Source of the DNA: Pseudomonadota bacterium
GTDB lineage: Bacteria > Pseudomonadota > Alphaproteobacteria > Sphingomonadales > SMXR01
DNA length: 6,588 nt
NCBI GenBank assembly: GCA_022568115.1
Contig: JADFFP010000075.1
Span: 1 to 6,588 of the forward strand
Direction of reading: 5' to 3'
Shown in pieces: positions 1 to 5,507 of the stretch. The notes under the pieces were generated by a model. The model had not been told where the DNA came from. It made no database searches and worked only from the letters and a program-made list of their open reading frames with translations. Every line of letters starts with the position of its first letter. The stretch's first letter is position 1. A program made the position numbers and the translations under genes.

Positions 1-120
1 GATATCAAAGGCGCCGCCGTCGACCAGCGTGCCAATGGTCATTCCAATAATACCAGCCACGAAGAACATGAGCATCATGTTCACTGAGCCTTTTGCGTTA
101 TTAATGATATTATCAAACAT
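1..120 (-). CDS. Small hydrophobic protein of unknown function, 3' end outside the window
   Basis: The minus strand is open from an ATG at 120-118 to the window edge, giving the first 40 residues. The start is supported by a GGGGAG ribosome binding site (read on the minus strand) about 8 bases upstream. The protein begins MFDNIINNAK, a short polar stretch. A Met/Phe/Gly-rich hydrophobic segment follows at about residues 14-33 (MMLMFFVAGIIGMTIG within it), consistent with one membrane-spanning helix. The sequence then turns polar (VDGGAFD) and continues out of view. It lies 14 bases downstream of the 52-residue hydrophobic gene at 135-293 in the same direction, so the two are probably co-transcribed. 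I do not recognise the family. Small phage or virion membrane proteins, pilin-like subunits, holins or conserved micro-membrane proteins are all possible, and nothing here decides between them. Confidence 0.62.
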   Translation of the reverse strand, partial: MFDNIINNAKGSVNMMLMFFVAGIIGMTIGTLVDGGAFDI

Positions 121-134
121 CTCTTTTTCTCCCC

Positions 135-293
135 TTATTTGCCGGCCAGCATTGCTGCCGCCAGAATTGTGAAGAATATATAGGCTGAACTTACATCACC
201 GCCGCTACCAATATACGGTGCAGCCGTGGCCAGCCAGTACCAGAGATATCCGAAGACACCAAGCAGTGCTCCATTAGTTAGAGTATTTACCAT
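135..293 (-). CDS. Small integral membrane protein of unknown function (52 aa)
   Basis: This complete minus-strand reading frame runs from ATG at 293-291 to TAA at 137-135. A strong ribosome binding site, AGGGGGG on the minus strand, sits about 5 bases before the start. The product has a short N-terminus (MVNTLTNG). A first hydrophobic, aromatic-rich segment spans about residues 9-28 (GVFGYLWYWLATAAPYIG within it). A Gly/Ser/Asp turn covers residues 29-36, and a second hydrophobic segment covers about 37-50 (SAYIFFTILAAAMLA). It ends in GK. This suggests a two-helix membrane hairpin. It is followed 14 bases later by another small hydrophobic gene, and both have well-placed Shine-Dalgarno sequences, which argues that they are real despite their size. 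No family is recognised. Two tandem tiny membrane proteins can belong to tailless or filamentous phage remnants or to uncharacterised membrane complexes; this is inference only. Confidence 0.68.
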   Translation of the reverse strand: MVNTLTNGALLGVFGYLWYWLATAAPYIGSGGDVSSAYIFFTILAAAMLAGK

Positions 294-321
294 ATTACCC
301 CCCTAGGTAAGGTTGTTTGTT

Positions 322-352
322 AACTAGCTAGTTTTGAGGCAGACAACTAGTT
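322..352. repeat. Two CTAG-centred palindromes, 21 bp centre to centre
   Basis: AACTAGCTAGTT at 322-333 is a perfect 12-base palindrome and AACTAGTT at 345-352 a perfect 8-base palindrome. Their centres are 21 bp apart, about two helical turns. An 8-base direct repeat CTAGTTTT also occurs at 328-335 and 347-354. The pair lies 29-59 bases upstream of the start of the 52-residue membrane-protein gene and overlaps the weak promoter candidate there. That is a position expected for a repressor site, but the function is inferred from position and symmetry alone. Confidence 0.45.
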
Positions 353-398
353 TTAGCTTAAGCGTTGGCCCAGTGAGAGTGAAAGTAAATCTGCCTCA
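335..398. repeat. 9-bp inverted repeat TGAGGCAGA / TCTGCCTCA
   Basis: TGAGGCAGA at 335-343 is exactly the reverse complement of TCTGCCTCA at 390-398, separated by 46 bases. The spacing is too long for a tight hairpin, so paired protein-binding sites are more likely than a terminator, if it is functional at all. The left arm lies between the two CTAG palindromes. Confidence 0.3.
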
Positions 399-491
399 TG
401 TTCACGACTCACCAAACCCAAAGGAGCCTACTAAAAGATTAAAGTTAAGGTCAAATGACGAAATCGATTTTAAAGCAATAGTGCTAATTTT

Positions 492-501
492 TTACTAGTA
501 A
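492..501. repeat. 10-bp palindrome TTACTAGTAA
   Basis: TTACTAGTAA is a perfect palindrome with the same CTAG core as the sites at 322-333 and 345-352. It lies about 145 bp further from the small membrane-protein gene, in the most AT-rich part of the gap. It may be a distal site of the same kind; a chance occurrence is possible given the base composition. Confidence 0.25.
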
Positions 502-573
502 GATTACTTAATTATCTGGAGTTAATTTAATTAGAAATATTATTCTAAAATGAAAATTTGAAAAAACCGAATC

Positions 574-1920
574 TCAGTAGCTCAATTCATCAAAAATTTT
601 ATCTATATTTTGATTCCATGGGCCAGAATAAGCCTCGAGAATTTCATCGGCCGGGCATTTGCCCTGCTTCACGCTGGTCTTCAGGATCTGTAAAAACCCC
701 TGTTCGCTTTCCCCGCTGTTGGACAGCCGGGCTCTGTTATTCAGACCATGATCAGAAATATCCAAAACCTCACGGGCCAGATCCAGGAACGTCCTTTTTC
801 CGTAAGGAGTTTCAAGGGCCATCATCGGAACATTGTTCCGCATTTCTTGACGCTCCCCGGCGCTCCAGCCCTTGACCAGATCCCAGGCGGCATCAAGCGC
901 GCTCTGGTCATAAAGGAGGCCAACCCAAAACGCCGGCAGGGCACACAGCCGGCTCCAGGTTCCGCCATCGGCGCCGCGCATCTCGAGGTAGGTTTTCAAT
1001 CTGACTTCAGGGAAGACCGTGGTCAGGTGATCAGTCCAGTCGGACATTTTTGGTTTGTGCCCGGGATATGCCCCAAGCTTCCCCTTCATGAAATCACGGA
1101 ACGATTGGCCCGCGGCGTTAATGTAACCGTCGCGGTAGACAAAATACATCGGCACATCGAGAACATAATCGGCATAGCGCTCGAACCCAAAACCATCCTC
1201 GAACACAAACGGCAGCATCCCGGTCCGGGCCGGGTCGGTATCGAGCCAAATATGGCTGCGGTAGGATTTAAACCCGTTTGGCTTTCCCTCGCTAAAAGGA
1301 GAATTGGCGAATAATGCAGTGGCAAGGGGCTGCAGCGCCAGACCGACCCGGAACTTTTTCACCATGTCGGCCTCGCTGCCAAAATCCAGATTGACCTGGA
1401 CGGTGGTGGTGCGCAGCATCATGTCAAGACCAAGGGCGCCAACCCGTGGCATATAGTTCCGCATAATTTCATAGCGCGCCTTGGGCATGGCCGGGGCTGC
1501 CTTTCTTGACATCGTCGGGTGAAAGCCAAGGCCGATAAACCCAACGCCAAGGGCATTGCCGATTTCCTTGGCCTGGTAAAGATGGAAAGTCACCTCATCG
1601 CAAGTCTGGTGGATGGTCTCCAATGGCGCACCGGACAACTCCAGCTGGCCGGCGGGCTCCAGCGTCACCGAAGCGCCGTCCTTTTCCAGCGCGATCAGTT
1701 TTCCCTGTTCCTCAATCCCTTTCCAGCCGAACTTCTGAAATCCTTTCAAGACCGCTTTGATTCCCTTTTCTCCTTGATAGGGAAGCGGAGCCTTGGTCTT
1801 GAGGTCAAAGCAAAATTTTTCATGCTCGGTGCCAATGCGCCAGTCTGCAGCAGGTTTAATTCCGCTCGCCAGGAATTCCACCAACTGGGCCTTGTTTTCT
1901 ATGGCCGGGTTATTTTCCAC
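574..1920 (-). CDS. gshA: Glutamate-cysteine ligase, plant/alphaproteobacterial type
   Basis: This enzyme catalyses ATP-dependent joining of the glutamate gamma-carboxyl to cysteine, the first and rate-limiting step of cytosolic glutathione synthesis. The 448-residue length fits the GCS2-type ligases of alphaproteobacteria and plants, not the enterobacterial form. Visible landmarks are DWRIGTEHEKF (26-36; ATP/metal-binding Glu residues), LEPAGQLELSG (87-97), the glycine-rich GFIGLGFHP (127-135), RTTTVQVNLD (170-179), LFANSPFSEGKPNGFKSYRS (203-222), DTDPARTGMLPFVFE (227-241) and YLEMRGAD (311-318). The frame is intact and ends in TGA at 576-574. The start is GTG at 1920-1918, chosen because AGAGGGG (minus strand, 1931-1925) lies directly before it and the glutamate-binding domain begins at the expected distance. 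It is the second gene of an operon, 13 bases after rsmE. Identification is firm; the exact start is slightly less so. Confidence 0.96.
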   Translation of the reverse strand: MENNPAIENKAQLVEFLASGIKPAADWRIGTEHEKFCFDLKTKAPLPYQGEKGIKAVLKGFQKFGWKGIEEQGKLIALEKDGASVTLEPAGQLELSGAPLETIHQTCDEVTFHLYQAKEIGNALGVGFIGLGFHPTMSRKAAPAMPKARYEIMRNYMPRVGALGLDMMLRTTTVQVNLDFGSEADMVKKFRVGLALQPLATALFANSPFSEGKPNGFKSYRSHIWLDTDPARTGMLPFVFEDGFGFERYADYVLDVPMYFVYRDGYINAAGQSFRDFMKGKLGAYPGHKPKMSDWTDHLTTVFPEVRLKTYLEMRGADGGTWSRLCALPAFWVGLLYDQSALDAAWDLVKGWSAGERQEMRNNVPMMALETPYGKRTFLDLAREVLDISDHGLNNRARLSNSGESEQGFLQILKTSVKQGKCPADEILEAYSGPWNQNIDKIFDELSY

Positions 1921-1933
1921 AAAACCCCTCTTG

Positions 1934-2686
1934 TTACCAATCCCCGATCGCCGCCTGCCACAGGCTGAGTGCGGCCAGGGCCGCGGTGTCGGCCCTCAGT
2001 ACACGTGGCCCTAATGATGCTGGAATGCAATAGGAATATGAGCGGATAAGTTCACGTTCTTTTGAGGTAAACCCCCCTTCCGGCCCGATCAGAATTCCCC
2101 ACGGACTTTTGGCAGGTTTTTGAGACACCGCCTGGAGGGCCTCTAGAACCAGGGGATCGCCTTTTTCCTCATCACAAAAAAGCAGCCATCGCTCCCCGGG
2201 CCAGTTGCCCAGAACGGTCTCAAGTTTGGCCATATCGACAACATCGGGGATAGTCAGGCGCTCGCACTGTTCGGCTGCCTCGCGGGCGCTGGCGGCCAGG
2301 TGTTCGGTTTTTACACGGGCAACCACGGTCCGCATTGTTCTGACCGGAATCAGTTTTGAGACCCCGAGCTCAGTCGCCTTTTGCGCCATGTAATCAATCC
2401 CGGGACGCTTGATCGGTGCAAAAGCCAGCCACAAGTCCGGCTCTGGGGTTTGCTCACGCGTGCATTGGCTCACTTTCAAGGTGACTTCCTTTTTCGAGCA
2501 AGCGACAACGGCTGCCCGCCATTCCCCGTCGCAGCCGTTAAAGAGGGCTAGGGGCTCCCCTGCCTGCAAACGGATGAGGTTTGAAATATAATGAACTTGC
2601 TGGCCAGCCAGGGTTATGACCTCTCCCTGCGATAAAGGGCCGGGTACAAACAGGCGGGCTTTTGGTTTTAATTGTTTCATGGCCAT
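1934..2686 (-). CDS. rsmE: 16S rRNA (uracil-1498-N3)-methyltransferase RsmE
   Basis: RsmE uses S-adenosylmethionine to methylate N3 of U1498 in 16S rRNA, near the decoding centre, in assembled 30S subunits. The 250-residue protein has the family layout. An N-terminal PUA-like RNA-binding part comes first (HYISNLIRLQAGEPLALFNG, about 32-51). The C-terminal SPOUT (trefoil-knot) methyltransferase domain follows, with KRPGIDYMAQKATELGV (93-109), GPEGGFTSKE (201-210) and LGPRVLRADTA (225-235); the last two form the SAM-binding knot. The length is close to that of typical members, and no residue is obviously missing. Two starts are possible: ATG at 2686 and, two codons later, ATG at 2680. Neither has a good Shine-Dalgarno sequence, so the true N-terminus is uncertain by two residues. 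It heads the rsmE-gshA operon and diverges from ubiA. Confidence 0.96.
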   Translation of the reverse strand: MAMKQLKPKARLFVPGPLSQGEVITLAGQQVHYISNLIRLQAGEPLALFNGCDGEWRAAVVACSKKEVTLKVSQCTREQTPEPDLWLAFAPIKRPGIDYMAQKATELGVSKLIPVRTMRTVVARVKTEHLAASAREAAEQCERLTIPDVVDMAKLETVLGNWPGERWLLFCDEEKGDPLVLEALQAVSQKPAKSPWGILIGPEGGFTSKERELIRSYSYCIPASLGPRVLRADTAALAALSLWQAAIGDW

Positions 2687-2804
2687 AAAAATATTTCAGG
2701 AAAATAATATCCCCCGGATGACATCCTTTAATCTTGAGTTTAAAGTCTTACCCTAATAATTGAACAGGGGAAAATAACCAATTCATTCTTGGGGACAGGG
2801 AAAA
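2687..2804. promoter_or_regulatory. Divergent promoter region between rsmE and ubiA
   Basis: This 118-base AT-rich gap must hold the start signals for both divergent operons. Towards ubiA, TTGAGT at 2734-2739 is followed after 15 bases by AATAAT at 2755-2760, a reasonable but short-spaced sigma-70-like pair. Towards rsmE, TATTAT at 2711-2706 (minus strand) is a possible -10 without a clear -35. Two symmetric elements lie here: GGATG-A-CATCC at 2716-2726, and CTTTAA (2726-2731) with TTAAAG (2740-2745), which encloses most of the proposed ubiA -35. The ubiA ribosome binding site is the GGGGACAGGG stretch at 2791-2800. No terminator is present. Confidence 0.4.
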
Positions 2805-3728
2805 ATGATTAAAAGCAAGATCATTGCCGACGCCATGACCACTAACTGGGTTGACCGCTGGTCACCGCTGTTTTTACGCCCGCTCCTGAAACTGGGCCGG
2901 TTTGACCGGCCGATTGGCGCCTGGCTTTTGTTGTGGCCGTGCTGGTGGGGGGTTGCCCTTGCCGCCCAGCAGGGTACTTATCCGGATTTTCGTTTGCTTG
3001 GCCTTTTTGCCCTTGGGGCCTTCGCCATGCGCAGTGCCGGATGTGCTTTCAATGACATTGTCGATAGGGATTTTGACAACCGGGTAGACCGGACCGAGGC
3101 GCGCCCCCTGGCCAGCGGACAGATATCGCTGAGAGAAGCGATTCTTTTTCTTATACTGATGTGTCTGCTGGGCCTGGTGGTCCTGATGCAGTTCAATAAA
3201 TATACCATAATCCTTGGGGTGGCCTCGCTGGTGCTGGTGGCAATTTACCCCTTTATGAAACGGATTACCTACTGGCCGCAGCTGTTTCTTGGCCTGACTT
3301 TTAACTGGGGGGCGCTGATGGGCTGGACCGCGGTGACCGGGTCACTCAGCCTGGAACCGGTTCTTCTTTATATAGCCGGTGTGTTCTGGACGCTCGGTTA
3401 TGATACCATTTATGCCCACATGGATAAAAACGATGACATCCTGGTCGGGGTAAAATCAACCGCCATCAGGCTCGGGGAAAACACCCGCGCCTGGCTGTTC
3501 ATATTTTACGGGTTTACGATTGGTTTCCTTGTTCTGGTTGGCATTAAGGGGAATCTGATGGTGATTTACTATTTTGGGATAATCGCGCTGCTGTTTCACT
3601 TCAAGGACCAAATAGAAAAGCTGGACATTCATGACCCGGTGAATTGTCTCAGGGTTTTCAAATCAAACATGATTGTTGGGTTGCTGCTGTTCTTAGGTGT
3701 CGCCGCCAGCAAGCTGAGCATTATGTAA
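2805..3728 (+). CDS. ubiA: 4-hydroxybenzoate polyprenyltransferase UbiA
   Basis: This integral inner-membrane enzyme transfers the polyprenyl chain of a long-chain diphosphate to C3 of 4-hydroxybenzoate, committing the ring to ubiquinone synthesis. The 307-residue protein shows both Mg-diphosphate-binding Asp motifs of the family: NDIVDRDFD (83-91) and [12 protein letters not shown] (200-211). The UbiA signature around the first ([20 protein letters not shown], 75-94) is well conserved. [18 protein letters not shown] (32-49) matches the N-terminal first-helix region of 4-hydroxybenzoate-type members. About eight or nine hydrophobic segments follow to the C-terminus. The 4-hydroxybenzoate specificity is supported by the whole pattern and by the downstream decarboxylase gene. 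The ATG at 2805 follows GGGGACAGGG; Met11 is an alternative start. The TAA at 3726-3728 overlaps the ribosome binding site of ubiD. Confidence 0.95.
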   Translation: MIKSKIIADAMTTNWVDRWSPLFLRPLLKLGRFDRPIGAWLLLWPCWWGVALAAQQGTYPDFRLLGLFALGAFAMRSAGCAFNDIVDRDFDNRVDRTEARPLASGQISLREAILFLILMCLLGLVVLMQFNKYTIILGVASLVLVAIYPFMKRITYWPQLFLGLTFNWGALMGWTAVTGSLSLEPVLLYIAGVFWTLGYDTIYAHMDKNDDILVGVKSTAIRLGENTRAWLFIFYGFTIGFLVLVGIKGNLMVIYYFGIIALLFHFKDQIEKLDIHDPVNCLRVFKSNMIVGLLLFLGVAASKLSIM

Positions 3729-3738
3729 GGAACGGCTG

Positions 3739-5250
3739 ATGGCGTTTACCTCTCTCAGAGACTTTATTAAAGCCCTGGAGCAATCCGGCGATCTGGTCCG
3801 GGTCGCTGAGCCGGTTTCAATCAACCTTGAAATGACCGAAATCCAGACTCGCATTATTGCTGAACGGGGCCCGGCGATATTGTTTGAAAACGTTATTAAC
3901 GAACAAGGCCAGAAAGCCGGGATGCCGGTTCTGGTGAACCTGTTTGGCAGTGTCGGGCGAATTGCAGCGGCGCTGAATACCAAGCCTGAGGGTTTGAGGG
4001 AAATTGGCGAAGCGCTGGCCTTTTTGCAAAAACCGGCCCCGCCGGAAAGTTTAAAAAGCGCCTGGTCGCTGCTGCCCTTGGCCAAGGATGTCCTGGCGAT
4101 GCGGCCCAAGACGCTGAAAAAAGCCCCGGTCCACGAGGTGGTCCTTGAGGGCCAGGACATTAACCTGGATTTATTGCCGATACAAACCTGCTGGCCGGGC
4201 GAGCCGGCGCCCCTGATCACCTGGCCGCTGGTGGTCACCAAGGGTTCCGGTGATAAAAAGGAAAATTTTAACCTTGGCATTTACCGCATGCAAAAGCTGG
4301 GCAAGACCAAAACCTGCATGCGCTGGCTAAAACACCGCGGCGGCGCCCAGCACCTGCGCGACTGGCAAAGCAAAAAGCGTGAACCAATGCCGGTGGCCGC
4401 TGTGCTCGGGGCCGATCCGGCAACCATCCTCGCCGCTGTCACCCCGGTCCCCGATACCATGTCCGAATATCATTTCGCCGGGCTGCTGCGTAAAAAGCGG
4501 GTTGAGCTGGTGGATTGTAAAACCATTCCCTTGAAAGTTCCGGCCGAGGCCGAGATTGTCCTTGAGGGTCACGTGTCACTTGACGACATTCATGACGAAG
4601 GCCCTTACGGAGACCACACCGGGTATTATAACGCGGTTGAAAAATTTCCGGTCTTTACCGTTTCCGCCATTACTATGCGCAAGGATCCGATTTATCTATC
4701 CACCTACACCGGGCGGGCGCCCGATGAGCCAAGCGTTCTGGGAGAGGCCCTGAACGAAATTTTTGTCCCGCTGCTTCAAGCCCAGTTTCCGGAAATAGTT
4801 GATTTCTGGCTGCCACCCGAGGGATGTTCCTACCGGATCGCGGTGGTCAGCATTAAAAAGGCTTACCCCGGCCATGCCCGGCGCATCATGATGGGTATCT
4901 GGTCTTATCTTCGGCAGTTTATCTATACAAAATTCATCATTGTCGTCGATGATGATATTGATATCAGAAGCTGGCCAGATGTCATCTGGGCAATCTCCAC
5001 CCGCATGGATCCGGTGCGCGATACCATGCTGGTTGAAAACACCCCGATCGATTACCTGGACTTTGCCTCACCGCTCCCCAGTCTCGGAGGAAAAATGGGT
5101 CTGGACGCCACCACCAAAATCGGTTCCGAAACTAGCCGCGAATGGGGCGCCAAGATTAAAATGAGCGATGAAATTATCGACTTGGTCACCAAAAAATGGC
5201 CAAAACTGGGACTTCCCGGAAGCGGCATGCCGATCTGGAAAAAAGATTGA
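3739..5250 (+). CDS. ubiD: 3-octaprenyl-4-hydroxybenzoate decarboxylase UbiD
   Basis: UbiD removes the carboxyl group from 3-polyprenyl-4-hydroxybenzoate, the step after UbiA. The family depends on prenylated FMN (made by UbiX) plus a divalent metal and K+. The 503-residue length matches the E. coli enzyme closely. Landmarks are [10 protein letters not shown] (177-185 region; cofactor/metal-binding Asn178 and Arg183), MRWLKHRGG (194-202), [11 protein letters not shown] (238-248; metal-ligand Glu244), [12 protein letters not shown] (287-298; probable catalytic acidic residue Asp292), [15 protein letters not shown] (321-335), PEGCSYR (360-366) and the conserved C-terminal [13 protein letters not shown] (433-445). 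No key residue appears missing. The ATG lies 10 bases after the ubiA stop, with TAAGGA at 3726-3731 as ribosome binding site, so the two genes are probably translationally coupled. ubiX is not in the window. The terminator at 5404-5439 ends this operon. Confidence 0.96.
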   Translation: MAFTSLRDFIKALEQSGDLVRVAEPVSINLEMTEIQTRIIAERGPAILFENVINEQGQKAGMPVLVNLFGSVGRIAAALNTKPEGLREIGEALAFLQKPAPPESLKSAWSLLPLAKDVLAMRPKTLKKAPVHEVVLEGQDINLDLLPIQTCWPGEPAPLITWPLVVTKGSGDKKENFNLGIYRMQKLGKTKTCMRWLKHRGGAQHLRDWQSKKREPMPVAAVLGADPATILAAVTPVPDTMSEYHFAGLLRKKRVELVDCKTIPLKVPAEAEIVLEGHVSLDDIHDEGPYGDHTGYYNAVEKFPVFTVSAITMRKDPIYLSTYTGRAPDEPSVLGEALNEIFVPLLQAQFPEIVDFWLPPEGCSYRIAVVSIKKAYPGHARRIMMGIWSYLRQFIYTKFIIVVDDDIDIRSWPDVIWAISTRMDPVRDTMLVENTPIDYLDFASPLPSLGGKMGLDATTKIGSETSREWGAKIKMSDEIIDLVTKKWPKLGLPGSGMPIWKKD

Positions 5251-5303
5251 GTCCGCTAAAATTTATTCCCGGGCCAATCCCAGTAAACATCACGAAAATA
5301 TGA

Positions 5304-5333
5304 TTTCCAGTTGTCCTGTCGCGAGCATAAGAT
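5304..5333 (+). promoter_or_regulatory. Weak candidate promoter for the proposed small RNA
   Basis: TTTCCA at 5304-5309 (4 of 6 matches to TTGACA) is followed after 18 bases by TAAGAT at 5328-5333 (4 of 6 matches to TATAAT). Transcription from it would begin near 5339-5340, exactly where the first hairpin of the proposed RNA begins. The hexamers are poor on their own and the positional agreement is the main support. Confidence 0.28.
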
Positions 5334-5338
5334 TGGGG

Positions 5339-5439
5339 CGTACCGGGCGAGAGCCAACGGTACGTAGGTTGAATTGATTCATTCAATTCCCTTGCACCTC
5401 CTCAAAGGCCCCCGCCCTTAAAAAGCGGGGGTCTTTTTT
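5339..5439 (+). ncRNA. Candidate small regulatory RNA with an exposed anti-Shine-Dalgarno motif
   Basis: This non-coding stretch after ubiD folds into three successive elements. Hairpin 1 (5339-5364) pairs 5339-5345 with 5358-5364 (7 bp, all Watson-Crick) and 5346-5348 with 5353-5355, closed by the GNRA-type tetraloop GAGA (5349-5352), with two unpaired A at 5356-5357. Hairpin 2 pairs GAATTGA (5371-5377) with TCAATTC (5383-5389) around a 5-base loop. A linker then carries CACCTCCT (5395-5402), identical to the anti-Shine-Dalgarno end of 16S rRNA. The terminator hairpin follows at 5404-5436 with a T run. The predicted RNA is about 100 nt, a usual size for trans-acting sRNAs. CCUCC-type motifs are known in alphaproteobacterial sRNAs that bind translation start sites. 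The structure is seen in the sequence; independent expression and function are inferred. It could instead be a structured 3' UTR of ubiD. Confidence 0.45.
5404..5439 (+). terminator. Rho-independent terminator after ubiD / proposed sRNA
   Basis: CCCCCGC (5409-5415) pairs perfectly with GCGGGGG (5425-5431) around a 9-base loop. The stem extends outward through AAAGG/TCTTT (one G-U pair) to about 12 bp, and TTTTTT at 5434-5439 follows. The plus strand has the T run and the minus strand lacks a good one, so it acts on ubiA-ubiD and/or the proposed small RNA and separates them from tldE. Confidence 0.93.
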
Positions 5440-5507
5440 ATGTCGCCCAGGGAAAAGTGTGCTAATCAGATGGGCTAACCTGGCGAACAATCAACGGCAA
5501 CCCCGGC

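Larger units (their letters stand above)
294..573. promoter_or_regulatory. AT-rich control region upstream of the small membrane-protein operon
   Basis: This 280-base non-coding stretch lies between the end of gshA and the start of the small membrane-protein gene, both on the minus strand. I see no plausible gene in it. It contains CTAG-centred palindromes (322-333, 345-352, 492-501) and a widely spaced 9-base inverted repeat (335-343 with 390-398). No strong sigma-70 promoter stands out. The best-placed minus-strand candidate is TTGTCT at 346-341, 17 bases before TTAACA at 323-318; its -35 matches 4 of 6 but its -10 is poor. TTGACC at 454-449 is a good isolated -35 without a convincing -10. 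No hairpin-plus-T-tract terminator is visible after gshA, so gshA transcription might continue into the small genes, although the long gap argues for a separate promoter. Confidence 0.4.

Noticed and set aside
748..1314. 188-codon plus-strand frame opposite gshA
   Set aside because: It is antisense to strongly conserved gshA motifs, lacks family features and arises from the codon bias of the real gene.
3693..4280. 195-codon minus-strand frame opposite ubiD
   Set aside because: It lies wholly over the end of ubiA and conserved UbiD sequence, is Ser/Arg-rich and has no recognisable domain; it is a mirror frame.
5251..5338. A further gene or riboswitch between ubiD and the hairpins
   Set aside because: No open frame with a start site, no conserved aptamer pattern and no strong pairing was seen; only the weak promoter-like hexamers at 5304-5333 remain.
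5186..5386. Minus-strand 66-codon frame starting at TTG (5386) with a strong GAGGAGG sequence about 10 bases upstream
   Set aside because: The apparent Shine-Dalgarno sequence is the complement of the CCTCC linker of the proposed RNA. The frame runs antisense through both hairpins into the end of ubiD, uses a rare start, and its product has no protein-like pattern I recognise.
5339..5400. tRNA, tmRNA or SRP RNA as an explanation for the hairpins after ubiD
   Set aside because: There is no cloverleaf, no TTCRA T-loop with a matching stem, no CCA end and no SRP core sequence. The element ends in a rho-independent terminator, which fits an sRNA or 3' UTR better.
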